Below, piece after piece: positions 57,885 through 64,000 of a stretch of 64,000 nt of DNA. The DNA is from an uncultured Poribacteria bacterium (GTDB lineage: Bacteria > Poribacteria > WGA-4E > WGA-3G), in NCBI GenBank assembly GCA_951828385.1, contig OX639973.1:4269200-4333199 (forward strand). The letters are read 5' to 3'. Position numbers and translations under genes: made by a program. The notes beneath the pieces are model-generated. The model was given only the letters and a program-made list of their open reading frames with translations. It searched no databases and had not been told where the DNA came from. The first letter of the stretch is position 1. The number at the start of each line of letters is the position of its first letter.

Positions 57885-58502
57885 TTAATCAGGAAACGTA
57901 ACGCGTTCGTAGATTTCTTGCAAGGGCAGTTCGCATTCGATGGCGGTGAGTGGCAAAATGTCCTCAAGTGCTTGGAAAGCAGTGAAAATCCAGTCTTTTG
58001 CAGTAATGGATACGGTCTCATGTTTTTTGGGGCGGCGGTAGCGTTCAACAAGTGCCTTGTCTTGGGAAACGAGGATATATTCCTGCAAGGACGCGAGGTG
58101 TCGGTAGTGCCCGAATTTTTCGCCGCGATCATAAGCCTCAGTTGAAGGAGAGAGGACTTCTACGAGGGTAACGGGGTTAAGGAGTATATCAAAAACATCG
58201 TCTTCAAAACGAGGCTCTTCACAAACGACAACGACATCAGGGTAGAAGTAGGAGGAAGTGAGAGGGGAACTCACCCGCATATCGCTCGCGTAGGTTTCAC
58301 AACCGCTGCCTTTTAGTAGGTTGCGGAGCTCGCCAAAGATATTACCTGTAATCAGATTATGTTCTCGACTCGCGCCAGACATTGCTATCAGCTCACCGTT
58401 TAAGTACTCATACCTAACTATCTCTGAGTCTGGAGATGCTTTGCGTTCAAAAGCGATGTATTCTTCGGGTGTCAGGCGCGTTTGTGCTGCGTGGGCTGCC
58501 AT
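57885..58502 (-). CDS. Uma2-family (DUF820) PD-(D/E)XK-like endonuclease
   Basis: About 205 residues from ATG 58502, preceded by GGAGGAAAA. The family core is clear: RLTPEEYIAFERKA, YEYLNGELIAMSGASREHNLITGNIFGELRNLL, CETYASDMRVSS, FYPDVVVVCEEPRFEDD (catalytic Asp), and PVTLVEVLSPSTEAYDRGEKFGHYRHLASLQEYILVSQDK (Glu and downstream Lys region). Uma2 proteins are predicted nucleases abundant in cyanobacteria and Poribacteria, with unknown biological role. It follows proA, 47 bases away, on the same strand. Confidence 0.85.
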   Translation of the reverse strand: MAAHAAQTRLTPEEYIAFERKASPDSEIVRYEYLNGELIAMSGASREHNLITGNIFGELRNLLKGSGCETYASDMRVSSPLTSSYFYPDVVVVCEEPRFEDDVFDILLNPVTLVEVLSPSTEAYDRGEKFGHYRHLASLQEYILVSQDKALVERYRRPKKHETVSITAKDWIFTAFQALEDILPLTAIECELPLQEIYERVTFPD

Positions 58503-58548
58503 GATTTTCCTCCGGTAATGGACTGAGTTAGGAGAGCATAGTCTGCTC

Positions 58549-59811
58549 CTATTCACGGATTTGACCGTTTCCGTAGACGATATATTTATAAGTTGTCAAG
58601 CCTTCGAGTCCCATGGGACCGCGGGAATGGAGTTTCTGCGTGCTGATGCCGACTTCGGCACCTAAGCCGAATTCATAGCCGTCCGTGAAGACAGTGCTGG
58701 CGTTGACGTAGACGGCTGCGGAATCGACCTCTTTGAGGAAGCGTTGGGCTGTGCTGTAACTCTCGGTAATAATCGCGTCGGAATGGTGCGAACCGTAGGT
58801 TTCTATGTGATCAATCGCCGTTTCGATGTCGTCCACTATGCGGATGGAGAGGATGTAGTCAAGGTATTCTGTGCGCCAATCTTCTTCAGTTGCGGGTTTG
58901 GCAGCAGGATAAAGCTGCTGTGTCCGTTCGCATCCGCGGACTTCAACATCCGAGTCCTGTAGCGTCTCACAGAAAGCGGGAAGGAATTTCTCGGCAGTAT
59001 CGGCGTGGACAAGAAGCGTTTCCAATGCGTTGCAGACGGCGACTTTGTACCCAACCTTCGCATTCATACAGATATTGTTTGCCATTGCGAGGTCGGCGGC
59101 TTTATCGACATAGATATGGCAGATGCCATCGGCATGTCCGAGTACGGGAACATCGGATTTTTTCATCAAAAATTGGACGAATGCGTTGCTGCCGCGCGGG
59201 ATAACGAGGTCAATGTAGTCTGGTAGACGGATGAGCTCGTAGACTGCCTGTCGGTCAGTGGTGTCAACAAATTGGATTGCGTCTGGTAGACCTTCTGTGG
59301 CGGCAGTATCGCTCAATATACGGGCAAGTGTTGCGTTGGAGTGGATTGCCTCGGAACCGCCTCGGAGGATAACGCCGTTCCCGGATTTGATACAGAGTGC
59401 GGAGACTTCAACAGTCACGTCAGGTCGAGATTCATATACCACGGCGACGACTCCGATAGGTACGCGGACGGTGCCGATCTTGAGACCGTTCGGGCGTTCT
59501 CCCATACTGATGATAGAACCGATCGGGTCAGGAAGTGCAGCGACTTGTCGGAGGTTGTCCACCATGCGTTCGATTTTTTTATCGTCTAACAGGAGGCGTT
59601 CCATGAGAGGTGCAGGGACACCCGTTTTTTCGCCGTTCTCCAGATCAATACGATTTGCTGCCTGAATTTTATCTTTGGAGTCCTGGAGGCTTTCAGCCAT
59701 TGCTAAGAGCGCATTATTTCGGATGTCGGCGGAACTGCGTGATAAAACCCGCATCGCCGATTTTGCTTTTTTGGCTTGTGATTGGATTAATTCTTGGATG
59801 TTTTGGTTCAT
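58549..59811 (-). CDS. proA: Gamma-glutamyl phosphate reductase
   Basis: 420 residues. The second enzyme of proline synthesis, reducing glutamyl-5-phosphate to the semialdehyde with NADPH. The aldehyde-dehydrogenase-like fold shows RVPIGVVAVVYESRPDVTVEVSALCIKSGNGVILRGGSEA, the active-site Cys in LGHADGICHIYVD, CMNAKVGYKVAVCNALETLLV, and the C-terminal FGLGAEVGISTQKLHSRGPMGLEGLTTYKY. All are canonical. It belongs with proB, but an MNT-HEPN gene lies between the two. Confidence 0.95.
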   Translation of the reverse strand: MNQNIQELIQSQAKKAKSAMRVLSRSSADIRNNALLAMAESLQDSKDKIQAANRIDLENGEKTGVPAPLMERLLLDDKKIERMVDNLRQVAALPDPIGSIISMGERPNGLKIGTVRVPIGVVAVVYESRPDVTVEVSALCIKSGNGVILRGGSEAIHSNATLARILSDTAATEGLPDAIQFVDTTDRQAVYELIRLPDYIDLVIPRGSNAFVQFLMKKSDVPVLGHADGICHIYVDKAADLAMANNICMNAKVGYKVAVCNALETLLVHADTAEKFLPAFCETLQDSDVEVRGCERTQQLYPAAKPATEEDWRTEYLDYILSIRIVDDIETAIDHIETYGSHHSDAIITESYSTAQRFLKEVDSAAVYVNASTVFTDGYEFGLGAEVGISTQKLHSRGPMGLEGLTTYKYIVYGNGQIRE

Positions 59812-59873
59812 AGTGTTCCTTTAGTGAACGTGATCAATAATTCATAGAAATTGTCAAGTTTGACGTAACCGAC

Positions 59874-60638
59874 TCAGATAATTGGAAGCTTCAATGAGGA
59901 ACGGATGGCTTGACGCACCACGTCGCATACACGCATAGCATGTTCTGTGTTCTCAGCAGTCGCTGGATCGCCGGGGTAGCGAGAATCCACTGCATACGCA
60001 GTGATTATCTTAAAATCAGGATACCACTGCGCCCAAGCAGGCAGCCTCGGCACAATCAATGTCAGTAATTCCTCAAGATTGTGTGTCCTTGGTACCGGAA
60101 TGCTCGCCTCTTGAAGCCACGCTTTTAGGTATTTTTCGATGCACTGTTGCGCATGGAAACAGATAGAATTGTGAAATGGACGGGACGATTGTTGCGCCAA
60201 CTGTGCTAAATTATAATCTTCTTCAGCCTTTTCCACCCACTCCAGCGTTAGCGGGTTCATCAGGACCTTCTCCTTTTTGAAGATGTCGGGTGTGTCTTGT
60301 GTGTTTTCTATCCTGCAATGTGTGTCATATCCGTGAAGGAGTTCTCCTTTTTCAGTAATCTCGCGGAGAAACCAATCGTTGTAGGCAACACGATAGGCGA
60401 TCTCTTCGGGGGAACGGACTAAGAGATCCATGCCGAACTGATACGGAATACGTTGCCGAATCTCTATAGCTTTATTGCGAAACTCTGATTTTGGAATATC
60501 CATTACGACGAGCAGGTCCACATCCGAGTCCTCTGTCGGTGTACCGTAGGCATAAGAGCCGAAGAGAATCACTTGTAGGGGTGTGAACTCGCGCACGATA
60601 TCGTCAACAACGGCTTGAATAGTTTCTCGGCTAACCAT
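59874..60638 (-). CDS. Nucleotidyltransferase (MNT)-HEPN fusion protein
   Basis: About 254 residues from ATG 60638, with AAGGAG six bases upstream. The N-terminal half is a minimal nucleotidyltransferase: ILFGSYAYGTPTEDSDVDLLV with Gly27-Ser28 and Asp39, Asp41, plus a third acid in FGMDLLVRSP. The C-terminal half (about 125-250) is a HEPN domain: EDYNLAQLAQQSS, NSICFHAQQCIEKYLKAWLQE, and an Arg/His pair in PRTHNLEELL. MNT and HEPN are normally encoded by two adjacent genes as antitoxin and RNase-like toxin; here they form one chain. It sits between proB and proA in the same orientation, so it is probably cotranscribed with proline genes. Confidence 0.85.
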   Translation of the reverse strand: MVSRETIQAVVDDIVREFTPLQVILFGSYAYGTPTEDSDVDLLVVMDIPKSEFRNKAIEIRQRIPYQFGMDLLVRSPEEIAYRVAYNDWFLREITEKGELLHGYDTHCRIENTQDTPDIFKKEKVLMNPLTLEWVEKAEEDYNLAQLAQQSSRPFHNSICFHAQQCIEKYLKAWLQEASIPVPRTHNLEELLTLIVPRLPAWAQWYPDFKIITAYAVDSRYPGDPATAENTEHAMRVCDVVRQAIRSSLKLPII

Positions 60639-60703
60639 GCGTTTCTCCTTGGGTATGAAGTGTAACATATTGCGGACTGAAATGCAACGATTTATTCGCA
60701 GAA

Positions 60704-61807
60704 TCAGTCGAGTAGTACCAGATTATCGCGATGTATGATTTCGTCGTAATCGCGGTAGCCGAGGATATTTTCAATGTCTTTGGTGTGTTTGCCAGCGAGT
60801 TTGGCGGTGTCTACGGCGTTGTAGTTCACCAGGCCGCGTGCGAACTCCACGCCGTTTTCAGTGAGGCATGAGACGGTATCGCTATAGTCAAAATTACCTT
60901 CGACGCGTCGGATACCAGCGGGGAGTAGGCTTTTACCACCTTGCACAAGTGCGTCGCGCGCGCCGTTATCTACAATAAGTCTGCCTTTCGGTGGGCGTGA
61001 ATAGGCGATCCATCGTTTCCGTCCAGAGATACGGGATTGTGGAAGAAACAGCGTTCCGAGCAATTCGCCCTTCAGGAGTCTTGTTACCACAAGCGGTTCT
61101 TGCCCATGTGCCATCACCATCATCTCTCCTGAGTTGGTAACGATTTCCGCGGCTCGCAACTTTGTTACCATCCCGCCAGTCCCACTCGTTGTTCCCGCTG
61201 TTCCCGCTGCTTGCCAGATTTCATCTGAAATGGTGGTAACAGTGTGAATCAATTCTGGGTTCGGATTGTGTCTTGGGTCTGCGGTGTAGAATCCTGCCTG
61301 ATCGGAAAGGATAATGAGGAGTTGTGCTTGGGCGAGGTTTGTCACATAAGCAGAGAGGGTATCGTTATCGCCGACCTTGATTTCGTCAACGGCGACAGTG
61401 TCGTTTTCATTGATGATAGGGATCACGCCGAAATGAAGGAGGGCACGCATCGTATCGTTCATGCGGGTGTAGCGTTCTCGGTTTGAGAAATCGTCGCGTG
61501 TGAGGAGCATGCTCGCGGCGCGTTGTCCATAGTTTGAGAACCGATCTTTGTAAGCTACCATCAACCGTATCTGCCCGACAGCGGCAGCAGCTTGTAGATG
61601 TGGTAACGTATTCGGACGCTGTTTCAGACCGAGTTGAGGCCAGCCGGCAGCGATCGCGCCTGAGGTAACAAGGATGACCTCCACGCCTTCCTGTTTCACA
61701 AGTGCCAAATCGTGGACTAATCCATCAAGGGCGGCTTCGTTGAGGTGTGCGCCGTCTGAGATGGTACTGCTGCCGACTTTTACGACGATACGTTGTACAT
61801 CAGCCAA
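60704..61807 (-). CDS. proB: Glutamate 5-kinase
   Basis: About 367 residues, starting at TTG 61807 (MADVQRIVVKVGSST), which matches family starts; an ATG at 61867 would overlap obg. It phosphorylates glutamate for proline synthesis. The kinase domain has VVKVGSSTISDG, EVILVTSGAIAAG, PIINENDTVAVDEIKVGDNDTLSA and GTGGMVTKLRAA. A C-terminal PUA domain (about 285-360) carries KGRLIVDNGARDALVQGGKSLLPAGI. It ends 66 bases before the MNT-HEPN start, downstream of obg. The ribosome binding site is weak, which suggests coupling to obg translation. Confidence 0.94.
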   Translation of the reverse strand: MADVQRIVVKVGSSTISDGAHLNEAALDGLVHDLALVKQEGVEVILVTSGAIAAGWPQLGLKQRPNTLPHLQAAAAVGQIRLMVAYKDRFSNYGQRAASMLLTRDDFSNRERYTRMNDTMRALLHFGVIPIINENDTVAVDEIKVGDNDTLSAYVTNLAQAQLLIILSDQAGFYTADPRHNPNPELIHTVTTISDEIWQAAGTAGTTSGTGGMVTKLRAAEIVTNSGEMMVMAHGQEPLVVTRLLKGELLGTLFLPQSRISGRKRWIAYSRPPKGRLIVDNGARDALVQGGKSLLPAGIRRVEGNFDYSDTVSCLTENGVEFARGLVNYNAVDTAKLAGKHTKDIENILGYRDYDEIIHRDNLVLLD

Positions 61808-61820
61808 GCCGGCGCGCTGC

Positions 61821-63110
61821 TCAGCTGGATTGCATCGCTTTTGGGCTGTAGGTGAACTCGAATTCATCAATCTGGACTGTATCTCCTTCCACCGCGCCTG
61901 CACGGGCGAGTGCGTTAATCACCCCCATGTTTTTCAGTTTCCGATACAGGAGGATCAGTGCCTGTTCGTTTTCCATATCGGTCATAAGCACAGCGCGGCG
62001 CGGTTCTGCACCCGTGACCAAAAAACCTTCTTCGGTTTCAATGAGTTCAAACCGTGCTGACGGTTCCGGTGGTAGTTCTGGTTCTAACGTAATTGTCGTT
62101 TCTGCTTCCTTTCGGGCGCGCGTTTCTAAGTATTGCAAGGAGCGGTATGCTTGCTGCATGAGTGGATTCACGCCGTCACCCGTAATTGCAGAGATTGGGA
62201 AGATTTTCCGGTTCCCGAAGTATTCCTGTACGCGTGCCAGGTTCGCCTGCGCTTCAGGCATATCTATCTTATTTACGGCAATAATTTGTGGCAGTTTCGT
62301 CAGTAATGCGTTGTAATGGTCCAATTCAAGGTTAAGTTGCTCGTAATCCTCAATCGGGTCGCGTCCATCTGTTGCACTCAAGTCGATGACGTGAATGAGC
62401 ATTTTGGTACGCTCGATGTGTCGCAGAAATTGGTGTCCTAAACCTGCGCCTTTATGCGCGCCCTCTATCAGTCCCGGGATATCTGCGAGGACGAAATTCT
62501 GCTCACGATTGATGCGGACAACGCCGAGATTCGGACGGAGTGTCGTGAACGGGTAGGCGGCGATTTTCGGTGTCGCGGCAGAGGTTCGCGCCAATAGTGT
62601 TGATTTTCCAGCGTTGGGGTAACCGACTAACCCGATATCAGCGATGAGTTTGACTTCAAGGCGGATCTCGCGTGCTTCTCCGGGTTCGCCTTTCTCTGCG
62701 ACGCGCGGTGCTTGGAAGGTACTGCTTTTAAAGCGCGCATTGCCTTTGCCACCGATACCGCCGCGGGCAACGACAACGGTTTGATCCGGTTCCGTTAGAT
62801 CCGCAAGCGTCTCGTCCGTGTCAAAATCTCTGATGATGGTGCCAGCAGGGACCTTAACAACACAATCTACGCCATCAGCACCGTCTCGTTTTTTGCCGGT
62901 ACCGTGTCCGCCGTTCTCCGCAACTTGGCGCGGGTTATGGTGCAGGTCGATGAGCGTGCTCATTCCCAAAGTTGCAATGAGGATGATATGTCCACCATTG
63001 CCGCCGTCTCCGCCATCGGGACCGCCGCGCGGGACAAATTTCTCTCGGCGGAAACTGATGCACCCGTTCCCACCGTTACCTGCTTTCACCTGAATTCTTG
63101 CTGTGTCCAT
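61821..63110 (-). CDS. obg: Obg GTPase (ribosome assembly)
   Basis: 429 residues. The glycine-rich Obg fold (1-158) begins DTARIQVKAGNGGNGCISFRREKFVPRGGPDGGDGGNGG. The G domain has G1 GYPNAGKSTLL, switch I TLRPN, G3 DIPGLIEGAHKGAGLG, and G4 NKID. A C-terminal OCT domain (about 345-425) ends KNMGVINALARAGAVEGDTVQIDEFEFTY. All are canonical. It binds the large ribosomal subunit during assembly. It leads the obg-proB-MNT/HEPN-proA run. Confidence 0.95.
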   Translation of the reverse strand: MDTARIQVKAGNGGNGCISFRREKFVPRGGPDGGDGGNGGHIILIATLGMSTLIDLHHNPRQVAENGGHGTGKKRDGADGVDCVVKVPAGTIIRDFDTDETLADLTEPDQTVVVARGGIGGKGNARFKSSTFQAPRVAEKGEPGEAREIRLEVKLIADIGLVGYPNAGKSTLLARTSAATPKIAAYPFTTLRPNLGVVRINREQNFVLADIPGLIEGAHKGAGLGHQFLRHIERTKMLIHVIDLSATDGRDPIEDYEQLNLELDHYNALLTKLPQIIAVNKIDMPEAQANLARVQEYFGNRKIFPISAITGDGVNPLMQQAYRSLQYLETRARKEAETTITLEPELPPEPSARFELIETEEGFLVTGAEPRRAVLMTDMENEQALILLYRKLKNMGVINALARAGAVEGDTVQIDEFEFTYSPKAMQSS

Positions 63111-63143
63111 GTGCTTATACTTTGCCTGAAATTGTGCAGCGGG

Positions 63144-63350
63144 TTACAACGCCTCAAATCCCGCTTGCGTTATTGCATCCCTAAGATTGACAGGGTTGAC
63201 GGACAGTTCATCGAAACGGACAACTGCCTCGCCTTTGCGGAGGTTGACTTTCGCGCTTTGAACGCCCTCAAGTGCTGTCAACGCATCTTTCACTGTTTTG
63301 ACACAATGTTGACAGGACATACCGCTAATTTTTAGTTTCGTTTTTTGCAT
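63144..63350 (-). CDS. Heavy-metal-associated (HMA) domain protein, CopZ-like
   Basis: A 68-residue single ferredoxin-like HMA domain with metal-binding GMSCQHC (Cys13, Cys16), then VQSAKVNLRKGEAVVRFDE and the usual C-terminal ITQAGFEAL. It would carry Cu(I) or another soft metal in the cytoplasm. No P-type ATPase is in the window. It is preceded, four bases away, by a small zinc-ribbon membrane protein gene. Confidence 0.88.
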   Translation of the reverse strand: MQKTKLKISGMSCQHCVKTVKDALTALEGVQSAKVNLRKGEAVVRFDELSVNPVNLRDAITQAGFEAL

Positions 63351-63354
63351 GGTA

Positions 63355-63549
63355 TTATTCCTTTCCGCCTTTACTTTTCGTCAAGAAATTGCGTTTGCAT
63401 GATGGGCAGGTTGATGTATGTGTCTGAATTGCTAATCCACATTCTGGGCAAATGCGTTTTGTCCGAAAGCGTTCGACGAAACGAGAGACAATGATAATTC
63501 CGAAAAAAAGAATGATGACGAACGCAACTTCCCAGAAACCGATAGACAC
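63355..63549 (-). CDS. Small membrane protein with zinc ribbon
   Basis: 64 residues: one N-terminal membrane helix (about 5-24, FWEVAFVIILFFGIIIVSRF), a basic linker (ERFRTKR), and a CPECG...CPSCK zinc ribbon (about 34-52) ending in a Lys/Gly-rich tail. Topology puts the ribbon in the cytoplasm. No specific family is recognised. It is four bases upstream of the HMA-domain gene, so the two probably act together or are simply cotranscribed. Confidence 0.7.
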   Translation of the reverse strand: MSIGFWEVAFVIILFFGIIIVSRFVERFRTKRICPECGLAIQTHTSTCPSCKRNFLTKSKGGKE

Positions 63550-63598
63550 ACCTTAATCCCCCGCCATTTTTTATACTTCAATATGGAAAATCTGCCAG

Positions 63599-64000
63599 TT
63601 ACACCTTCAATGCCCGTAAAGTAGAGAGGTTTACCTCGTGCATGGTTTTCATCTCTGGTGTTTCAATGATGAGCGGTATTTCGGCGAAGCGAGAGTCGTT
63701 GAGAATATACACGAATGCGGTTGCGCCGATATTGCCTTCACCAATGTGTTCGTGCCGATCCACGCGGCTTTGATATTCCGATTTTGCGTCGTTGAGATGG
63801 AAGGCTTTTAGGCGGTCAAGCCCGATAACATTGTCAAACTGATTAAATGTTGCTGCACAATCCGATTCGGTTCGCATGTCGTAGCCAGCGGCGAAAACGT
63901 GGCACGTATCCAAACAGACCCCAAACCGATCCGGGTGTTTTGTCATGCCGATGACATCTCGTAAGTGTTCAAAACAGTAGCCAAGATTTGTACCTTGCCC
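63599..64000 (-). CDS. nfo: Endonuclease IV (partial, 5' end beyond the window)
   Basis: The C-terminal 133 residues of a deoxyribonuclease IV that cuts at abasic sites in base excision repair. The frame runs off the window edge starting GQGTNLGYCFEHLRDVIG. Metal-binding residues are visible in FGVCLDTCHVFAAGYD (Asp, His), KAFHLNDAKSEYQSRVDRHEHIGEGNIG (His, Asp, His, Glu), and IPLIIETPE (Glu). The stop is TAA at 63599-63601. The gene is otherwise normal as far as it can be seen. Confidence 0.93.
   Translation of the reverse strand, partial: GQGTNLGYCFEHLRDVIGMTKHPDRFGVCLDTCHVFAAGYDMRTESDCAATFNQFDNVIGLDRLKAFHLNDAKSEYQSRVDRHEHIGEGNIGATAFVYILNDSRFAEIPLIIETPEMKTMHEVNLSTLRALKV

Noticed and set aside
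57815-58132. 105-residue frame overlapping the Uma2 gene
   Set aside because: Out-of-frame shadow of the Uma2 coding sequence.

Overview
The window reads like a chromosome segment of a Candidatus Poribacteria-type bacterium, or a close relative in the PVC/FCB neighbourhood. This is inferred from gene content: phytanoyl-CoA dioxygenase, several Gfo/Idh/MocA oxidoreductases, enolase-superfamily enzymes, a DUF6785-like membrane protein, long TPR and WD40 proteins, PorV-like beta-barrels, and many short palindromic dispersed repeats. No rRNA or other marker gene is present to settle the taxonomy. Genes lie on both strands in short operons. Well-formed TTGACA/TATAAT-type promoters can be read at many 5' ends.

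Layout. 0.2-7 kb: a large membrane protein, then trpD and trpC separated by a TnpB-only IS200/IS605-type element and a palindromic repeat, a DUF523 gene, a tnpB-less element resembling the TnpB element, and birA. 7-14.7 kb (mostly minus): a 1000-residue TPR lipoprotein-like or secreted protein, ribokinase, a coiled-coil membrane protein, a sigma-70-like gene broken by an in-frame TAA, and an IS5-type insertion sequence. 14.7-25.7 kb (plus): NhaC antiporter, SDR, cupin, an ABC exporter with a DUF1854 partner, enolase-family enzyme, a 43-residue membrane peptide, PhyH dioxygenase, two unknown proteins and a DAO-type FAD oxidoreductase. 25.8-28.1 kb: an AT-rich accessory patch with two unknown genes (one interrupted by TAA) and a solitary DNA methyltransferase.

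28.1-41.9 kb: a periplasmic binding lipoprotein, Gfo/Idh plus enolase pair, a 1842-residue DUF4011-helicase-nuclease-DUF3320 protein that resembles a single-gene anti-phage system, two more Gfo/Idh enzymes, and a cell-wall pair (LysM-M23 peptidase followed by a PorV-like beta-barrel fused to a lytic transglycosylase). 42-48.4 kb: a lipoprotein, a two-haem-motif cytochrome c, a tRNA(CAU)-tilS-hpt cluster, a WD40 protein, and initiator tRNA-Met and tRNA-Leu. 48.4-56.5 kb: aldo/keto reductase with a probably leaderless mRNA, nested palindromic repeats, a luciferase-like monooxygenase, an NtrC-type regulator, GDPD, a MurJ-like flippase and a tandem pair of secreted paralogues. 56.5-64 kb (minus): type III restriction-modification remnants, Uma2, proA, an MNT-HEPN fusion lying between proA and proB, obg, two small metal-binding-type proteins and the 3' part of nfo.

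The most noteworthy items are the large helicase-nuclease with internal tandem duplications, the TnpB element and its promoter-bearing tnpB-less relative, two genes interrupted by single in-frame TAA codons, the beta-barrel/transglycosylase fusion, and the MNT-HEPN fusion in the proline operon. All functional statements are from reading motifs by eye; no database search was run.
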